From positions 25,247,001 through 25,311,000 of the forward strand of contig CM049396.1 in NCBI GenBank assembly GCA_026929865.2: DNA of 64,000 bases, written 5' to 3'. This document shows positions 1 through 10,990 of this stretch, piece by piece (position 1 is the stretch's first letter; each line of letters begins with the position of its first letter). The notes beneath the pieces were generated by a model. The model was given only the letters and a program-made list of their open reading frames with translations, had not been told where the DNA came from and searched no databases. Origin of the DNA: Hyperoplus lanceolatus (taxonomy: Eukaryota > Chordata > Actinopteri > Uranoscopiformes > Ammodytidae). The position numbers and the translations under genes are program-made.

Positions 1-156
1 GGGCGGACTCACACATTCTGGGTCAAGAGCTTGGTAAGCACCCGCACACATTGCACCATGCGTTCTAAAACTGTCAGTTTGCACTGTTGCAACTCTTCTC
101 TGAAACATTCTAAAATAGTTGCGTTGCATTGCTTTGGTGGGAACTGGGATTTACCC

Positions 157-178
157 CACACACACACACACACACATA
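157..178. repeat. (CA)n microsatellite
   Basis: A short run of CA dinucleotides in the presumed first coding-side intron of the calcium channel gene. Confidence 0.9.
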
Positions 179-326
179 CATCTGTGCCTCAAATAGTATA
201 ACGTATAACATGTAACATTAACTTTTAAGTAAATATGATCTGGAGGAGCAACAATCACATGTTATGTTAACTTAAATGTTTTATACAGGAGTCCTTCTTC
301 CTCGGCCCCTTTATCAAGAAGGATAC

Positions 327-514
327 TTCCACTCCACAATGCTGATGGCTGCCTTGCGGATGGGATTCTTCAGTGTCAAGAAGAGGAGAGAGCGTGCGGG
401 CCTCGGGTTGCCTCCTGTAGCCATTAGCTTCTTTAGCTTCTCTTTCTGTTTTCTTTTCAAAGTTTCCTCATCCATGATGTAGGATGACAACGGGGGACTG
501 CTGCTGTCCACCAT
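327..514 (-). CDS. cacna1s: L-type voltage-gated calcium channel alpha-1 subunit, first coding exon (partial gene)
   Basis: This encodes the cytoplasmic N-terminus of a pore-forming Cav1 subunit, the family that senses voltage at the muscle T-tubule and drives excitation-contraction coupling. The exon reads about 62 residues and ends in [18 protein letters not shown], the conserved stretch just before transmembrane segment IS1 in Cav1 channels. The start ATG at 514 sits in a strong context (CCACAATGG). The last codon is split by a GT donor at 326-325; reading past it only adds three residues and a stop. The short N-terminus, with ATG and EWK motif in one exon, fits CACNA1S better than CACNA1C/D/F, whose N-termini are longer and span two exons. 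The remaining exons must lie left of the window. Paralogue choice is inference; Cav1 membership is strong. Confidence 0.85.
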
Positions 515-1488
515 TGTGGCTTCTGGAGAGTATTTGTACTAAGTATACTTTGAAATTGAAGTGGTATTCCAAAAGTTCTGTCAAAGATTGTTAAAAAAAG
601 TGGTAGTCTTGTCTGTCCATTTGTGGCCCTTCAGAACTTGGTTCAATCATCTCTCCCTCTGTCTTGCTGATGGTTTGACTGAGCACCCTCTCTGTCTCTA
701 TCCGTGGAATGGCAGCTGTCGTCTCTACTCGTAAGGGATTGGTTTACTGAACAGCTGTTTGGTCAAGAGAATAAATATAGACAATGAGCATGTCGGTCAA
801 AGCATGAGGTGACAAAAGAGGACCTTTGTACCGGTGGATATTATTATATATATATATATATATCAGTATATTATATTTTTGGGAAGTGAATGCGTGCCAA
901 ATTGAGAGGGGAAAAATACAAATCGTGAAATAAATATCTAATAAAATAAAAGGATAACAGTCCCTGGGGTACTGTGGGAGAACAAAGTGAGAAATCTGCA
1001 TCAAAAGCCACCAGTGACTTTCTTTAAGCTTTTATTTAGTGATAAGATACATAACAAGCTTAACAAAACAAGACACATGATTTTTAAAGGTGGGCTATGT
1101 AACTTTGGGTGAAATATATATTCTCATAACTTAATAAACCAACTTTCCTCAGGAAAATTAATCCCTGAGACAATATTTGTACTTACAAAGCTACATTCAA
1201 AGTTACCGTTTCATGGTTCACATTTTTATTTTTACAATTAAAACTAAAACACATGCAATACACACAATACACAACAACAAAAACAGAAGGCAAAAACATA
1301 GCTTGAAGGTGGATTTCCTAAACATCAGTAAGTGTTGGACCTATTCTGTTACAATATTTAATGACACAAACATTTATTTAGTTTGTTTATTTAGTATAAA
1401 ATTATATATAATATTTATTTGTATTTCCTCATTTGTATTATAAGTTTAAGTGAATTTGTTCATGCTTTTATTTTGAAGTTATTGGGCA
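515..1488 (-). promoter_or_regulatory. Upstream region of the calcium channel gene, with E-boxes
   Basis: Sequence 5' of the cacna1s-like start codon. Two CAGCTG E-boxes lie at 713-718 and 752-757, about 200-240 bp upstream of the ATG. An AT-rich site at 771-780 matches the MEF2 consensus at nine of ten positions when read on the minus strand. E-boxes and MEF2 sites are the known binding sites of myogenic factors. A (TA)n run lies at 844-862. The remainder is AT-rich with no gene seen. No transcription start can be fixed by eye. Confidence 0.35.
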
Positions 1489-1735
1489 GCTGTGACACAC
1501 CGGGTTTCTATACTGTATATAGGGGTAGGCGGGCATAGGTACTACAGGCACGGAAGGGTCATGTTTCTTTCAAGAGAGACAAAGGAGTTGAGGCAGCAAG
1601 TTCCCATTGTTGCACATTTGTTTGTTTGCTTGCATACTGGAAAATAAACCTTCAGAAACCCAAAAGCCTGGCTGTCTGGCTGTCTCATTGCGTGAGATTC
1701 GTCCCCCTGGTGCCTCAGTTTGATTACGTCGCTTA
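1489..1735 (+). other. Possible solo LTR-like fossil
   Basis: The segment starts TGTGACAC, has a TATA-like stretch (TATATAGGGG) near 1516, and an AATAAA signal near 1643 followed by CT- and GT-rich sequence, an arrangement resembling U3-R-U5 of a long terminal repeat. No matching second copy, primer-binding site or clear target duplication was seen. It is best viewed as an uncertain old solo LTR. Confidence 0.2.
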
Positions 1736-2334
1736 TTTTGATTCCTTTTTTTTCAAGTTATCTATTATTGAGGACAAATTGCCATTAGATAAAGTAAAAA
1801 AATAAAAAAAGTATTTCCCCCCTAAAAAAAAAAAAAAAATACATTTGAAAGTTTACGGACTTTGGAGGATGTGCACAGTGACACGCAATACGTCACAAAG
1901 TTCATTCATTTTTTCATTAATTTTTGTTTTGTTTTGTATGATTTAACTGCTTTTATGAAGCATCTTTAAGCATTTAGAGAAGTGCAATATAAATGTGATG
2001 CACTGATGCAGAGGGATGCCCAATGTGTGATAAATGTGTTTTTTCTGTATTGAAGAAGAAAATAAAAGGTGTGGAAATTAACTGAGATTGAAACGAGTTT
2101 GAGACAAAAAAGAAATGTCGGACACTGCATAACAGCAAAAAGTGACACGGCTTCTGTGAGTGCTGGAAGGTCAAATTTACAGCCAAAGGCTTGGCATTTT
2201 TTTTTTATCAAAATGTGCCTAAAAAAGAGGTCTCTGAAATGCAAACAAGCAAAAAGTACAAATGTGTGCCTTGATTTTTCTTGGATCTACAACCTGCCAG
2301 AAAGTGAAGTTGAAAGACAAAATACATATTTCGG

Positions 2335-3045
2335 TAACACTTTACAATAAGGTACACAAAATTGTAGTAGCTACTACATACCTACTACATAGATATGTGT
2401 TACCTACTACATAGGTTTTTTTTGTGCTACCTAACACATGGGTTTTTTTTTGTGTTACCTACTACATAGGGTTTTTTTTGTGCTACCTAACACATGATTT
2501 TTTTTTGTGTTACCTACTACATAGGTTTTTTTTTGTGCTACCTAAAACATGTTTTTTTTTTGTGTTACCTACTACATAGGGTTTTTTTTGTGTTACCTAC
2601 ATAGGTTTTTTTTGTGTTACCTACTACATAGGGTTTTTTTTGTGTTACCTACTACATAGGTTTGTTTTTGTGCTACCTAACACATGTTTTTTTTGTGTTA
2701 CCTACTACATAGGGTTTTTTTTTGTGTTACCTACATAGGTTTTTTTTGTGTTACCTACTACATAGGGTTTTTTTTGTGTTACCTACTACATAGGTTATTT
2801 TTGTGCTACCTAACACATAGGTTTGTTTTTGTGCTACCTAACACATGGTTTTTTTTTTTGTGTTACCTACTACATAGGGTTTTTTTTGTGCTACCAATGT
2901 GTTAGGTAACACAAAAAAAAACTATGTAGTAGGTAACACACAAAAAAACCCAATGTGTTAGGTAGCACAAAAAAAAACCTAACACATAGGGTTTTTTCTG
3001 TGTTACCTACTACATAGGGTTTTTTTTGTGCTACCTAACACGCGC
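2335..3045. repeat. Minisatellite with two alternating subunits and an inverted block
   Basis: Units of about 23-30 bp alternate between two types. Type A contains GTGTTACCTACTACATAGG and type B contains GTGCTACCTAACACATGG, each preceded by a T-run of 7-12. Roughly two dozen units are in one orientation. From about 2893 to 2985 the same units appear reverse-complemented (GTGTTAGGTAACACA), then the array flips back. The left edge begins GGTAACACTTTACAATAAGG, a sequence typical of fish DNA-transposon ends, so the array may be the expanded core of a MITE. Confidence 0.9.
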
Positions 3046-3049
3046 TGGT

Positions 3050-3585
3050 TATCTGATGCTGGTTGCCCATGTGCAAACAAAAGAGACGACAGAACCTCCA
3101 GACAACCAAACTGTGGCTACTGATCCAGAGGAAAGTGCTTCGAAGATTTCATGTCCCAATCAATCTCATTCCAAAGTACATTTTCAGTTATCCAAAGCAC
3201 CACCCACTTCCTCTGCAAGAATAATGGTTGAAGCTGATAAAGCAGCACTAATGGAGCGAATTGCTGCATTAAAAATGATAAAATGTTCTAGAAGCCAAAG
3301 AAGAGAAACTAAGAAAGGGAAAGGAAAAGTTTGCTCTTGAAACTGCATTGGCAGCAGCCAATGCAAAACTGCATGTGCTGTAAATCAACTCAAAGTGTGG
3401 TTCCAAAGCATTCAATGGAATGAACTCTTATTTTGAAAGGAACAGGGCTCAAAGAACAAGCCGACTGATAACATTTTGGGACTTTCTGTCCCAGAAAATG
3501 CAAATAAAAGTGAAATGCTGAGTGAATCACAATCTCAAGGTGTGGTATCCAGGCCTGAAGAAACAGCTGTGACACAGATTGACAT
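3050..3585 (+). other. Broken retroelement-type coding fragment, left piece
   Basis: A short coding-like stretch rich in Ala, Glu, Lys and Arg, suggesting a coiled coil of the kind seen near the N-terminus of BEL/Pao-type retroelement polyproteins. It is clearly broken. The right end is interrupted by the small transposon that starts at 3586. Family assignment is tentative; a decayed host repeat is the alternative. Confidence 0.3.
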
Positions 3586-3730
3586 TAGCCTGGCACCGCC
3601 CGCCAGGGGCGCCGCCAGAGATTTTGGGCCCCATGAAAAGATATCACTCTGGGCCCCCAACCAGGCCACGCCAAGCAAATGCAATGTTCTGTAACGGAAC
3701 GTCCAGAACCCAACAGACCCATTGAAGCTT

Positions 3731-3806
3731 AAGATACCTAAACTACCTATAACTCTATTCATACAGGCAAGATACCTAAACTACCTATAACTCTATTCAT
3801 ACAGGC
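3731..3806. repeat. 38-bp perfect tandem duplication
   Basis: Two identical adjacent copies (3731-3768 and 3769-3806) of a unit beginning AAGATACCTAAACTACC and ending ATACAGGC. They lie inside the hAT element, so the duplication is probably recent. Confidence 0.95.
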
Positions 3807-4187
3807 GTGCACCTATGTTGAAATCCATTTGCCACTGTGCAAATGTTCAACATTCTGCAGACAATTCTCTATACGATGCAAGGTTAATATTCTGGAAAAC
3901 TAATCTGCTACAGGCCATCTCTTATGGTGAAAATCACATTTTATTTTTTCAATTCTCAATGAAAAAAATCTCAACATCAATTGTGGTGTCAATGTACGTA
4001 ATATAACTCTTTAAATTAACAAATTGCGTCATCTACATGAATATCAAAAAGACATACTGTCGCCCTTTAATTCATCTATCTTTCTTTCTTTCCTCTCTTT
4101 TCGCTTTTGATATAATGACTTTTGTCGTTGAGACATGATTCAATCATCCCCCGTTAATCACTCTCGATAGTGGCACGGGATGCGGAT

Positions 4188-4395
4188 AGGGTTGCCACCT
4201 TGGATTTAGGAAAAAAAGGGACACTTGATGTTTGGGGCAGAGGGCTCGGCCATTATTAGGCTACCAGTTCAGTGTAATGACCTATAATAACCATAAACAC
4301 CTACAGTGCTTTTTACAGTAGGATATATAAGGAGACTGAGGTGGGAACCCTGGACCTTGTAAGGGGGTCTGGGGGAGCATTCCCCCGGAAGGAAA
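4188..4395 (+). repeat. Dispersed repeat, copy 1 (second copy near 49.2 kb)
   Basis: Begins AGGGTTGCCACCTTGGATTT and ends in a G-rich then C-rich snapback (GGGGGAGCATTCCCCC). The reverse complement lies at 49085-49303 with high similarity along its length. The layout suggests a MITE end, but no target duplication is clear here. Confidence 0.8.
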
Positions 4396-4774
4396 AAATG
4401 CAACCTTTTAAAGTAAAATTCATCAATCTGGTGCACTTTGAGAAGAAAATTGCATGCAACCAGTCCCAGGGGCTCAGGGGGGCCCTATGCCAGAAATACT
4501 GATAATAACTTTAAATGTCGCATTGTCAAAGAGCTCAGTCATTCATGTCAATAACTGGGTCTAAAAAAAGGAATCGCCTAAAATAAGGAAATAAATCATC
4601 ATGGCCCCTCAACTAGTAGGTGAAAAATAGAAAAGCAAGTGCAAAACAAAAGCATTACGTATTAGCTCTGTCTTCGGGGCTTCATGAGGGGCATTGAAGG
4701 CCCCCTCACACATGCAGTAATAAGCTTTCTATGTGTGAATTCTTTACTGTTCATAAAAAAGTAGCTATCCACCC

Positions 4775-4957
4775 TCTGGGCCCATTATCTCATAATCCAT
4801 CTATGAACCAAATGGTTTTCTCAATATTTTTTTTTATTTCGCGGGGAGCAAGCATTATTAATTAAAAAAAAAAAAAAAAAAAAAGTGGGGGCCCCCCACA
4901 CTGGGTCTTGAACTTGAAACGGGCCCCGAGAACGTTGAGACCGCCCCTGCCCGCTTG
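4775..4957. repeat. hAT-like terminal repeat family, copy 1
   Basis: Runs from GGGCCCATTATCTCATAATC through an A-run to CGAGAACGTTGAGACCGCCCCTG. Related copies lie at 35215-35371 and 50934-51109. Each ends in CGCCCCTG, matching the hAT terminal CAGGGGCG read in reverse. Confidence 0.7.
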
Positions 4958-5738
4958 TTGTGCCGCCTGACACGGAACGCGCCTTCTCTCTGCCCGGCCC
5001 CGCTCGCCTCTCCATTGAGAATTATTTGGTGCAACAAACGCCTCGGCCCATGTGAAACGGCCTTAACTACTGAACGAAGGAAATCAAATGACATTTTGGC
5101 ATTTCCCCTCCAAAAAACTGGACAAATTGTGCAGGTGAAAAAAGAGAACAATTCTGGGAAAAACGAGATGGGTGGCAACACTATGCGGAGCTGTTTGAAA
5201 AGCGGACCAAACCATTACTTCTAAATACAGGGGGGTGTACAGAGTTTTGAAATTGTTACTTTTTGTCAGAAAACTTTTAAATGAACCATTAATTTTATTT
5301 GTTTCACGTTAGATACAATGTTTTATTAATGGAGAGTATTGATTAAAGATTAAGTATTGATTTTTTTTTAAAATCCTTAAGTTCTAATATTTTTGGGCCC
5401 CTGCCAGTCACGGGCCCTTAGAATCGTCCTAACCTTTCACCCCATTACGGCGCCCCTGCCGCCCGCCTACCTACTTCCGCTCAATGTTCGTTTCCCTTCA
5501 GTCGTCTGGGTCAGATTTTTGGCGATCCAATCAGCGAACAGAGGGAGTAGCTCAGAAACGCACAACACATGTCACGACCAAACGTTATGTGATTGGTTGG
5601 CAGATCCACAATAACACTGGGCACATCCAATAGTTTCAAACTTCAAGTGAGTTAACGTTTGTCAATTGAGCAATTCCAGACCTTCTGTACAAATGAAATT
5701 AAGTACGATGGTCTGGTAGGACCAGGCTAGATTGACAT

Positions 5739-5990
5739 CAGACCTGCAACAGATATTCATGATTCACAACCTGCCAGACACAATAAAGCCCCAAATGCAG
5801 ATCATGCTAATCAAAGGAGAAAAAGAAGCACGTTTGCAACCAGTATCACTGCAGTAAATAAAGGAGATTAAAGTTATGAAGACAATGAGATCAAGTCCTC
5901 CTCGTCTGCTCAAAGTAATATCAAATGCTGTTTATTTTGCCAACAAACAAGTCACTCAAATCAAGTCAGTAATTTATCACCCGCACTGTG
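5739..5990 (+). other. Broken retroelement-type coding fragment, right piece
   Basis: Sequence on the far side of MITE copy 1, including a Cys-rich stretch (CCLFCQQ) resembling a zinc-knuckle region. It is probably part of the same fossil retroelement as 3050-3585, separated when the MITE inserted. Broken, old and of uncertain family. Confidence 0.25.
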
Positions 5991-6283
5991 ATTAACAAAG
6001 CCTGAACATATTTATGGACGTTGTGATTGCATCTATATTTAATAAGTTTGAAAAGCAGGTGTTTAACTGTTGCACACAGACGGCTGGTGAGGAGGAAACA
6101 AAAGATGACGGATAAAGCTTTTTTTTCTGCTTGTTTTATGTTTGGATTGACAAACAGAAATAATTCAGACATCGGCCATCCAGCAATGCCACTTTGGAGC
6201 TTTTGGATGAGTAAAGGCTTATTTGTAGCCACTCACAAGAAAGAGTCACACATGCATTTCCTGGTGATACCCCACTATTATAC

Positions 6284-6657
6284 TAGCCTGGTGCTACCAG
6301 ACCATCGTACTTCATTTCATTTGTACAGAAGGTCTGGCAGTGCTTTAATTGGCAAACGTTAACTCATGGAGGCGGGTGTCTGTTAAAGTTTAAAACTATT
6401 GGATCTGCCCAGTGCCACTCTGGATTAGCCAACCAATCGCATAACGTTTGGTCGTCACGTGTGTCATGAGCCGGCTTCTGGCAACTGAAACTGGAGCGCG
6501 ACTTCGACGTCATCGTTCTCAGCCACTCGCTCTGTTCGCTGATTGGACCGGCTGTCGAATCTCCAGCAAAACTGGGAAATGGGCTGTACACCCAGACTGA
6601 CTACTGAAGGGAAAATAAAATTTGGCCGGAAGTAGGCGGGCGGGCGGAGCCAGGCTA
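6284..6657. mobile_element. Mutator-like MITE, copy 2 (374 bp)
   Basis: Ends TAGCCTGG and CCAGGCTA, flanked by the perfect 9-bp duplication CTATTATAC (6275-6283 and 6658-6666). Its sequence matches the flanks of copy 1 in inverted orientation, for example the shared TACCAGACCATCGTACTT segment. It is complete and uninterrupted. Confidence 0.9.
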
Positions 6658-6666
6658 CTATTATAC

Positions 6667-7940
6667 CCCTTTCCAACTGAAAAAAATCCCTGCGTTGACC
6701 CGCGTCAATGTGGCTTTTTTGTTTGATGGGAAAGGTTTCACCCTGCATTTAGATCAGGGAACTTATGGCTAACTTTTCCATGACTTCAGTTTAACTATAT
6801 TCATTCTGACCCACACTCGGACATTATTTTTTTTAATGTGCTCTTCCAAAAAACCAACATACGTCTACTTCTCATCTCTTTTTGGCTGCATACATCGTTC
6901 TGTAAATGGAATGGCATCACAACCTTTGTGGCAATATCTGTTAAACAGGCAGACAAATCGTTAAAACATTTAAATAAATTGCATTTAGTATTTACATGGG
7001 GGAACAAGAAATAAGTTACAGATTAAAAGAGAAACATAAAACATTTTTTATTGTAAAATGGGGGAAAAAAACACTAGAACATTTGTTTTTGATTATTTTA
7101 TTTTAAACATATGTTAATGTAAAAACATCCTACATGTTTTTTTCTTCTTTTGTTTCCGTACTTCTGTCAACCTCCAACCAAGCAGTCCTTTCACCACTGG
7201 TGACAGCACATTAGTAGTGAATGTATTTACAAAGGGATATGGTGCCCCCTTGTGTAAACAAAAAAGCTCCAGGAGCGGAACACAGCAGTAAGATCTGGCT
7301 CCCATTAAAGAGCTGGAATTCCCAGCACTACTCCCCCCCCCCCCCCGGGTCTTTAAATAGGCCTGCTTGGTCTGTGAGATGCAGCTGTCTAGCATGGTTT
7401 GATTGACATTCGTCTTTAAAGGCCAGTATGTAAACCTTTAAACTGCTGATTGTAAATATTATATGCAACGTTGTAATACACATCTTAATATATCATTTAT
7501 CATGTTCTCTAAAATCCTTGGAAAACACTTATTTAGATCTCACTTCATGACTTTATTTAAAAGTCACCTGAAATCTATTCGAACAAAACTTTTAATTGGC
7601 TCATTCAAAGTCAAAAGGATCTTTTACTGGTTTTAGAATATCACAAGTAAAAGTTTCCCAAACCATATTAGAATGCTGGTGAAATATCTCATAGATAAGT
7701 GACCTACTGTAAATTAACCTAATATCCTTGCACTCATTGATTCCTTTGCTCGCCCCCGCCTCTCTACTATTTCACTCCTCCCCCTTAATTGGGCCCCCTT
7801 TCCTCTCTGCTTGTCTTCTGTTCTGTCATTTTTGTTTCAGGTCCTCTGTCTTAACCTTCTGTCTTTATCTACATCTTGTCATCTTAATTATTACTACACT
7901 GACTTTTTGAACCAACACATTTTCAATACAGTTATTCACC
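6667..7940. other. Intergenic sequence upstream of apobec2
   Basis: No gene recognised. It includes a poly-C run at 7331-7346 and a CAGCTG E-box at 7382-7387. Just before the apobec2 ATG, a pyrimidine-poor TTTCAATACAG at 7921-7931 could be a splice acceptor for an upstream untranslated exon. Confidence 0.4.
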
Positions 7941-8152
7941 ATGGCTGAAAGAAATCGTATGCTGATGAGAAGGAAGGAGAGAAGAGAAAAAGATGCAGCT
8001 GAAATGACCAAAGATGTTAAGGAAGAAAAATGCGAAGGTGAGAGGACAGTGGATAATGGAGAGGCTCCAGCAGTTGAGGAGGAAATCACCAACGGTGCAG
8101 AAGTTAACGAAATTGAGCCAATGGAACTGCCTCCATTTGAACTCATCGCAGG
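7941..8152 (+). CDS. apobec2: Apobec2, exon 1
   Basis: First coding exon of a muscle-type member of the AID/APOBEC zinc-dependent deaminase fold. Residues 1-70 form the charged, low-complexity N-terminal tail that varies among APOBEC2 proteins; it is rich in Arg/Lys, then Glu. The ATG lies in CACCATGG, a near-ideal start context. The exon ends in a split Gly codon (GG) before GTAGGT. Together with the exons at 11844-12065 and 13056-13359 it makes 245 residues, slightly longer than mammalian APOBEC2 (about 224), the excess being in this tail. The phases of all three exons agree exactly. Confidence 0.92.
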
Positions 8153-9065
8153 GTAGGTCCATATCACCAAGTTGGGTTGATTGAATGGTTGACAGAGCTA
8201 ATGCATGACACATCTGTTATCTCATTCTACATTTGCTTTATGAATACAGTTTTTATTTGGCTATTGAGACCATTACTCTTGTCTGAAGTCTGAATCTGAT
8301 TCTTTATTATTAAATGTGATGGATACGTAACGTGTTCATGCCTTAAGTGGTCAATCAGCAAGTGCCTTGCAGGTACTGATTATAAGACATTTCACTAATG
8401 CAATATCTACAATAATAACTGAAAACCTGTCCTCTAACCTGCGGTGGTGTATTGTGCGGATTTTGTTGAAGCTACTTTCAAAATGTCCAAACGTAGATTT
8501 GGATCAAACTCTTTCATCAATTAAAATTTGATTTATTTTTCAAACTGTAAACTTCATTAATGGTGCTTGAAGGAACTTTCAGTTTTTTGTTAATTCTAGC
8601 GGCCCCTTTGGACAAAATCAGTAGTGTTTTTATACGCCGGCTGTTGTCAGGGTGAGCCATGACAAAGGCATTAAGAAAAACTATATAAAAATAGCATTAT
8701 TTGCACTGATTGTCTTTGTTGCTGTTACATGTAATTTATGATCATCAGAGGCAAAATGAGACTGTTTCAGAAATATTAAAAAGTTCCTAGTAGCACTACT
8801 TATACTGAGTATCCCCCAGAACTTGTCATTTCAAAATAAAAACTTCATGTCACTGTACTGCTTTGAATTAAAAACATCAGGTTAATGAGATGACTGGGTG
8901 AACAAAAACTCCTGTTTCATTAGGGTTGAGAATAGAATAACAAGCATCATATTAATTTAGCAACATACAGTATGATTTTGTTTAGTTCAGTAAATCTAGT
9001 TGCATATTCACCATAATGATTAATGTTAATGAAAAAAATAAAACCCCAAGGGGCTTTTAGGGGGT

Positions 9066-9275
9066 ATTCACACCTGCCGTGTTTAGTTTGGCTGAAACAA
9101 ACTCAGGTGCACTTCTGCCCTTGGTGCGCATCTTTCAGGAAGGTGTGAATACAGCAATCGCACTCGGGGGCAGACCAAACAAGCGCACCGAGACTCAGCT
9201 GAAGATGTGGTCTTGGTGCGCTTCCTAATGCATTCTGCTGCAGTTCCTTTGTGGTGTGAATTTGTCCCGGCCTCG
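9066..9275. repeat. Small dispersed repeat in apobec2 intron 1
   Basis: Begins GTATTCACACCTGCC and contains GGTGTGAATACAGCAATCGC and GTGGTGTGAATTTGTCCC, a MITE-like arrangement with GGTGTGAAT motifs in both orientations. I associate this pattern with non-autonomous fish DNA transposons; family not certain, and no target duplication was resolved. Confidence 0.4.
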
Positions 9276-10799
9276 ATCCGACCCAAATGCAGGAAGCACT
9301 GTCGTCAGGTTCACATTATGGGAAAGGGTTTTTGTCGCCATTGTTGACAAAATGAGTCGTGGTTTGAGCAGGAGCCCTTAGCCAATATGGCCTATTACAT
9401 TTAATAGAGAAGATGCGTAAAAGGGTGTGTTCCATCACATGAAGGAGAGGGGAACGTCTCCCGCACAGTGTGTGTTTTAACTTTGCTTCTCATGTTAACG
9501 GGTTAGACTGTTAATACTATCCCCGTGTCAGCCACGTCAAACTGACAAACAGAGGACACACAGCTTGAGCAAACTCTTGGGTGATTTTGACTGGGTTCAA
9601 ATTGACCCGGATACATTTGTATTTTTAAAAAGCACTAATTAATGGGGAATCAGAAAACAATTATATGAAGTCAAAGAAAAGATTGACAAAGTCTAGAAAA
9701 ATTGGATTGATAGGGACCTTTAAAATATTTCAAAAAGTGTACCTACTTTTACTGGGGTCAAAACACCCCAGTTGGTTGGATGAGGATTAGGGCATCTACA
9801 TTCTTTGTAAACTGTATGCGTGGGATCGATTAAAGCCTGCATAGTTCATTTTACCTGCTATAACACATTTTTATTTGACTTAAATCCCATTGTAGCTCTG
9901 CAGTCATCATTGTTGGTCTTGCAAATACAAGAGCCACTGTCTTGTAGTCTGTTACTCAAACCTCAGAGAATTCTGACAGATGTTAGGTGTCAGACTGAAG
10001 TCTTTTCCAGAGTATTCTAGTGTATTGTATTACTTGCCAACTCATGGTCTACATCAGGCGGATATAAGGGATAGTCCAATATTTTTGAAGTGGGGTTGTA
10101 TGGACTACACTATAAGCCTTACAGTGACTGCACTGATCGCCATAGTATAAGGAGGTTGGGGGAGATGTCGCTGTTGCTCTAATTATGCCTAAATACCCCA
10201 TTCAACACCTCTCCAATAATACTGAACTATCCCTTTTATGTGGATGCAATAACTACTTACTAATTAAATAAAAGAATTTGCCATCCATGAGAACATTTTG
10301 AAACACAAAAACGCAAGCTTTTCCTTCTCTAACATAATATCTTTGACTGAGCGGACAGACACCAGTTTGCAATGCAAGTGGTGAACAATCAAATGCTAAT
10401 TTTGTAAATAAATTGAAGTATGTATTTTCTGATTTTCTTGAAGTAAAGATGTGTAAAAGTGAGATATGCAGGTTAATAAAAGCTGCATTACAAGAAAATC
10501 AGTCTTACAAAAAGGCAGTCGTGTTTCAGTCTCAGACATGTAGATGGTAAATTTAGCTCTGAGCTGCCGGCTGTTGGCTTGTTGCCCCCACCCTGACAGC
10601 TCAAGTTTCAACCTGACACCCATCATACCATCCTTCATGTTCGATGCAATCTCACACAGAACAGAAACAGGTGTGGCCGCTCTATATCATACCGCTTTCA
10701 ATTATGTGATCTATTTGAAGGACCATTAGTGGTTTTGCATGGGCGGCTGAATGACTACAGCAGGCTAATAGCTTACGTTACTGATGATGTTGGGGTTGC

Positions 10800-10990
10800 A
10801 CATGTTTGCCTTTAATATTACATTAAAGCAATTACCAGACTACAGTTCTATGCGGTTTGGATATGTGAAAAGTGAGGAGGCAAAGATTAAGACTGTCTGC
10901 AAACTCTGTCGTCGATTGGTTCTTACAAGGACGGGAAATACAACTAACATTTTTCATCACATGAAAAGATACCATCCCTGCTACCTTTAA
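10800..10990 (+). pseudogene. BED zinc-finger fragment of a hAT transposase
   Basis: Encodes CKLCRRLVLTRTGNTTNIF followed by HHMKRYHP, matching the BED finger pattern C-x2-C-xn-H-x4-H found at the N-terminus of hAT transposases and ZBED proteins, where it binds DNA. The finger looks intact, but the frame ends just after it and no catalytic domain follows. The surrounding segment in apobec2 intron 1 is probably an internally deleted hAT copy. Confidence 0.6.

Larger units (their letters stand above)
3604..5458. mobile_element. Non-autonomous hAT element inside MITE copy 1
   Basis: Termini read CAGGGGCGCCG and CGGCGCCCCTG. Both sides carry the 8-bp duplication CCGCCCGC (3596-3603 and 5459-5466), the hAT hallmark. 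No transposase was found. The interior is a patchwork: a 38-bp tandem pair at 3731-3806, a dispersed repeat at 4188-4395 and another repeat with its own hAT-like end at 4775-4957, so other elements landed in it or were captured by it. Confidence 0.85.
3586..5729. mobile_element. Mutator-like MITE, copy 1, split by a hAT element
   Basis: The ends are TAGCCTGG and CCAGGCTA. They are flanked by a perfect 9-bp target duplication GATTGACAT (3577-3585 and 5730-5738). The same family recurs at 6284-6657, also with a 9-bp duplication. Nine-bp duplications are characteristic of the Mutator superfamily, so that placement is likely but inferred. The body is interrupted by a hAT element at 3604-5458; only about 290 bp belong to this MITE. 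It encodes nothing. Confidence 0.85.

Noticed and set aside
2684-2905. An open frame of 73 residues rich in Phe, Cys and Tyr
   Set aside because: It is the translation of the TTTTTTGTGTTACCTA minisatellite and not a gene.
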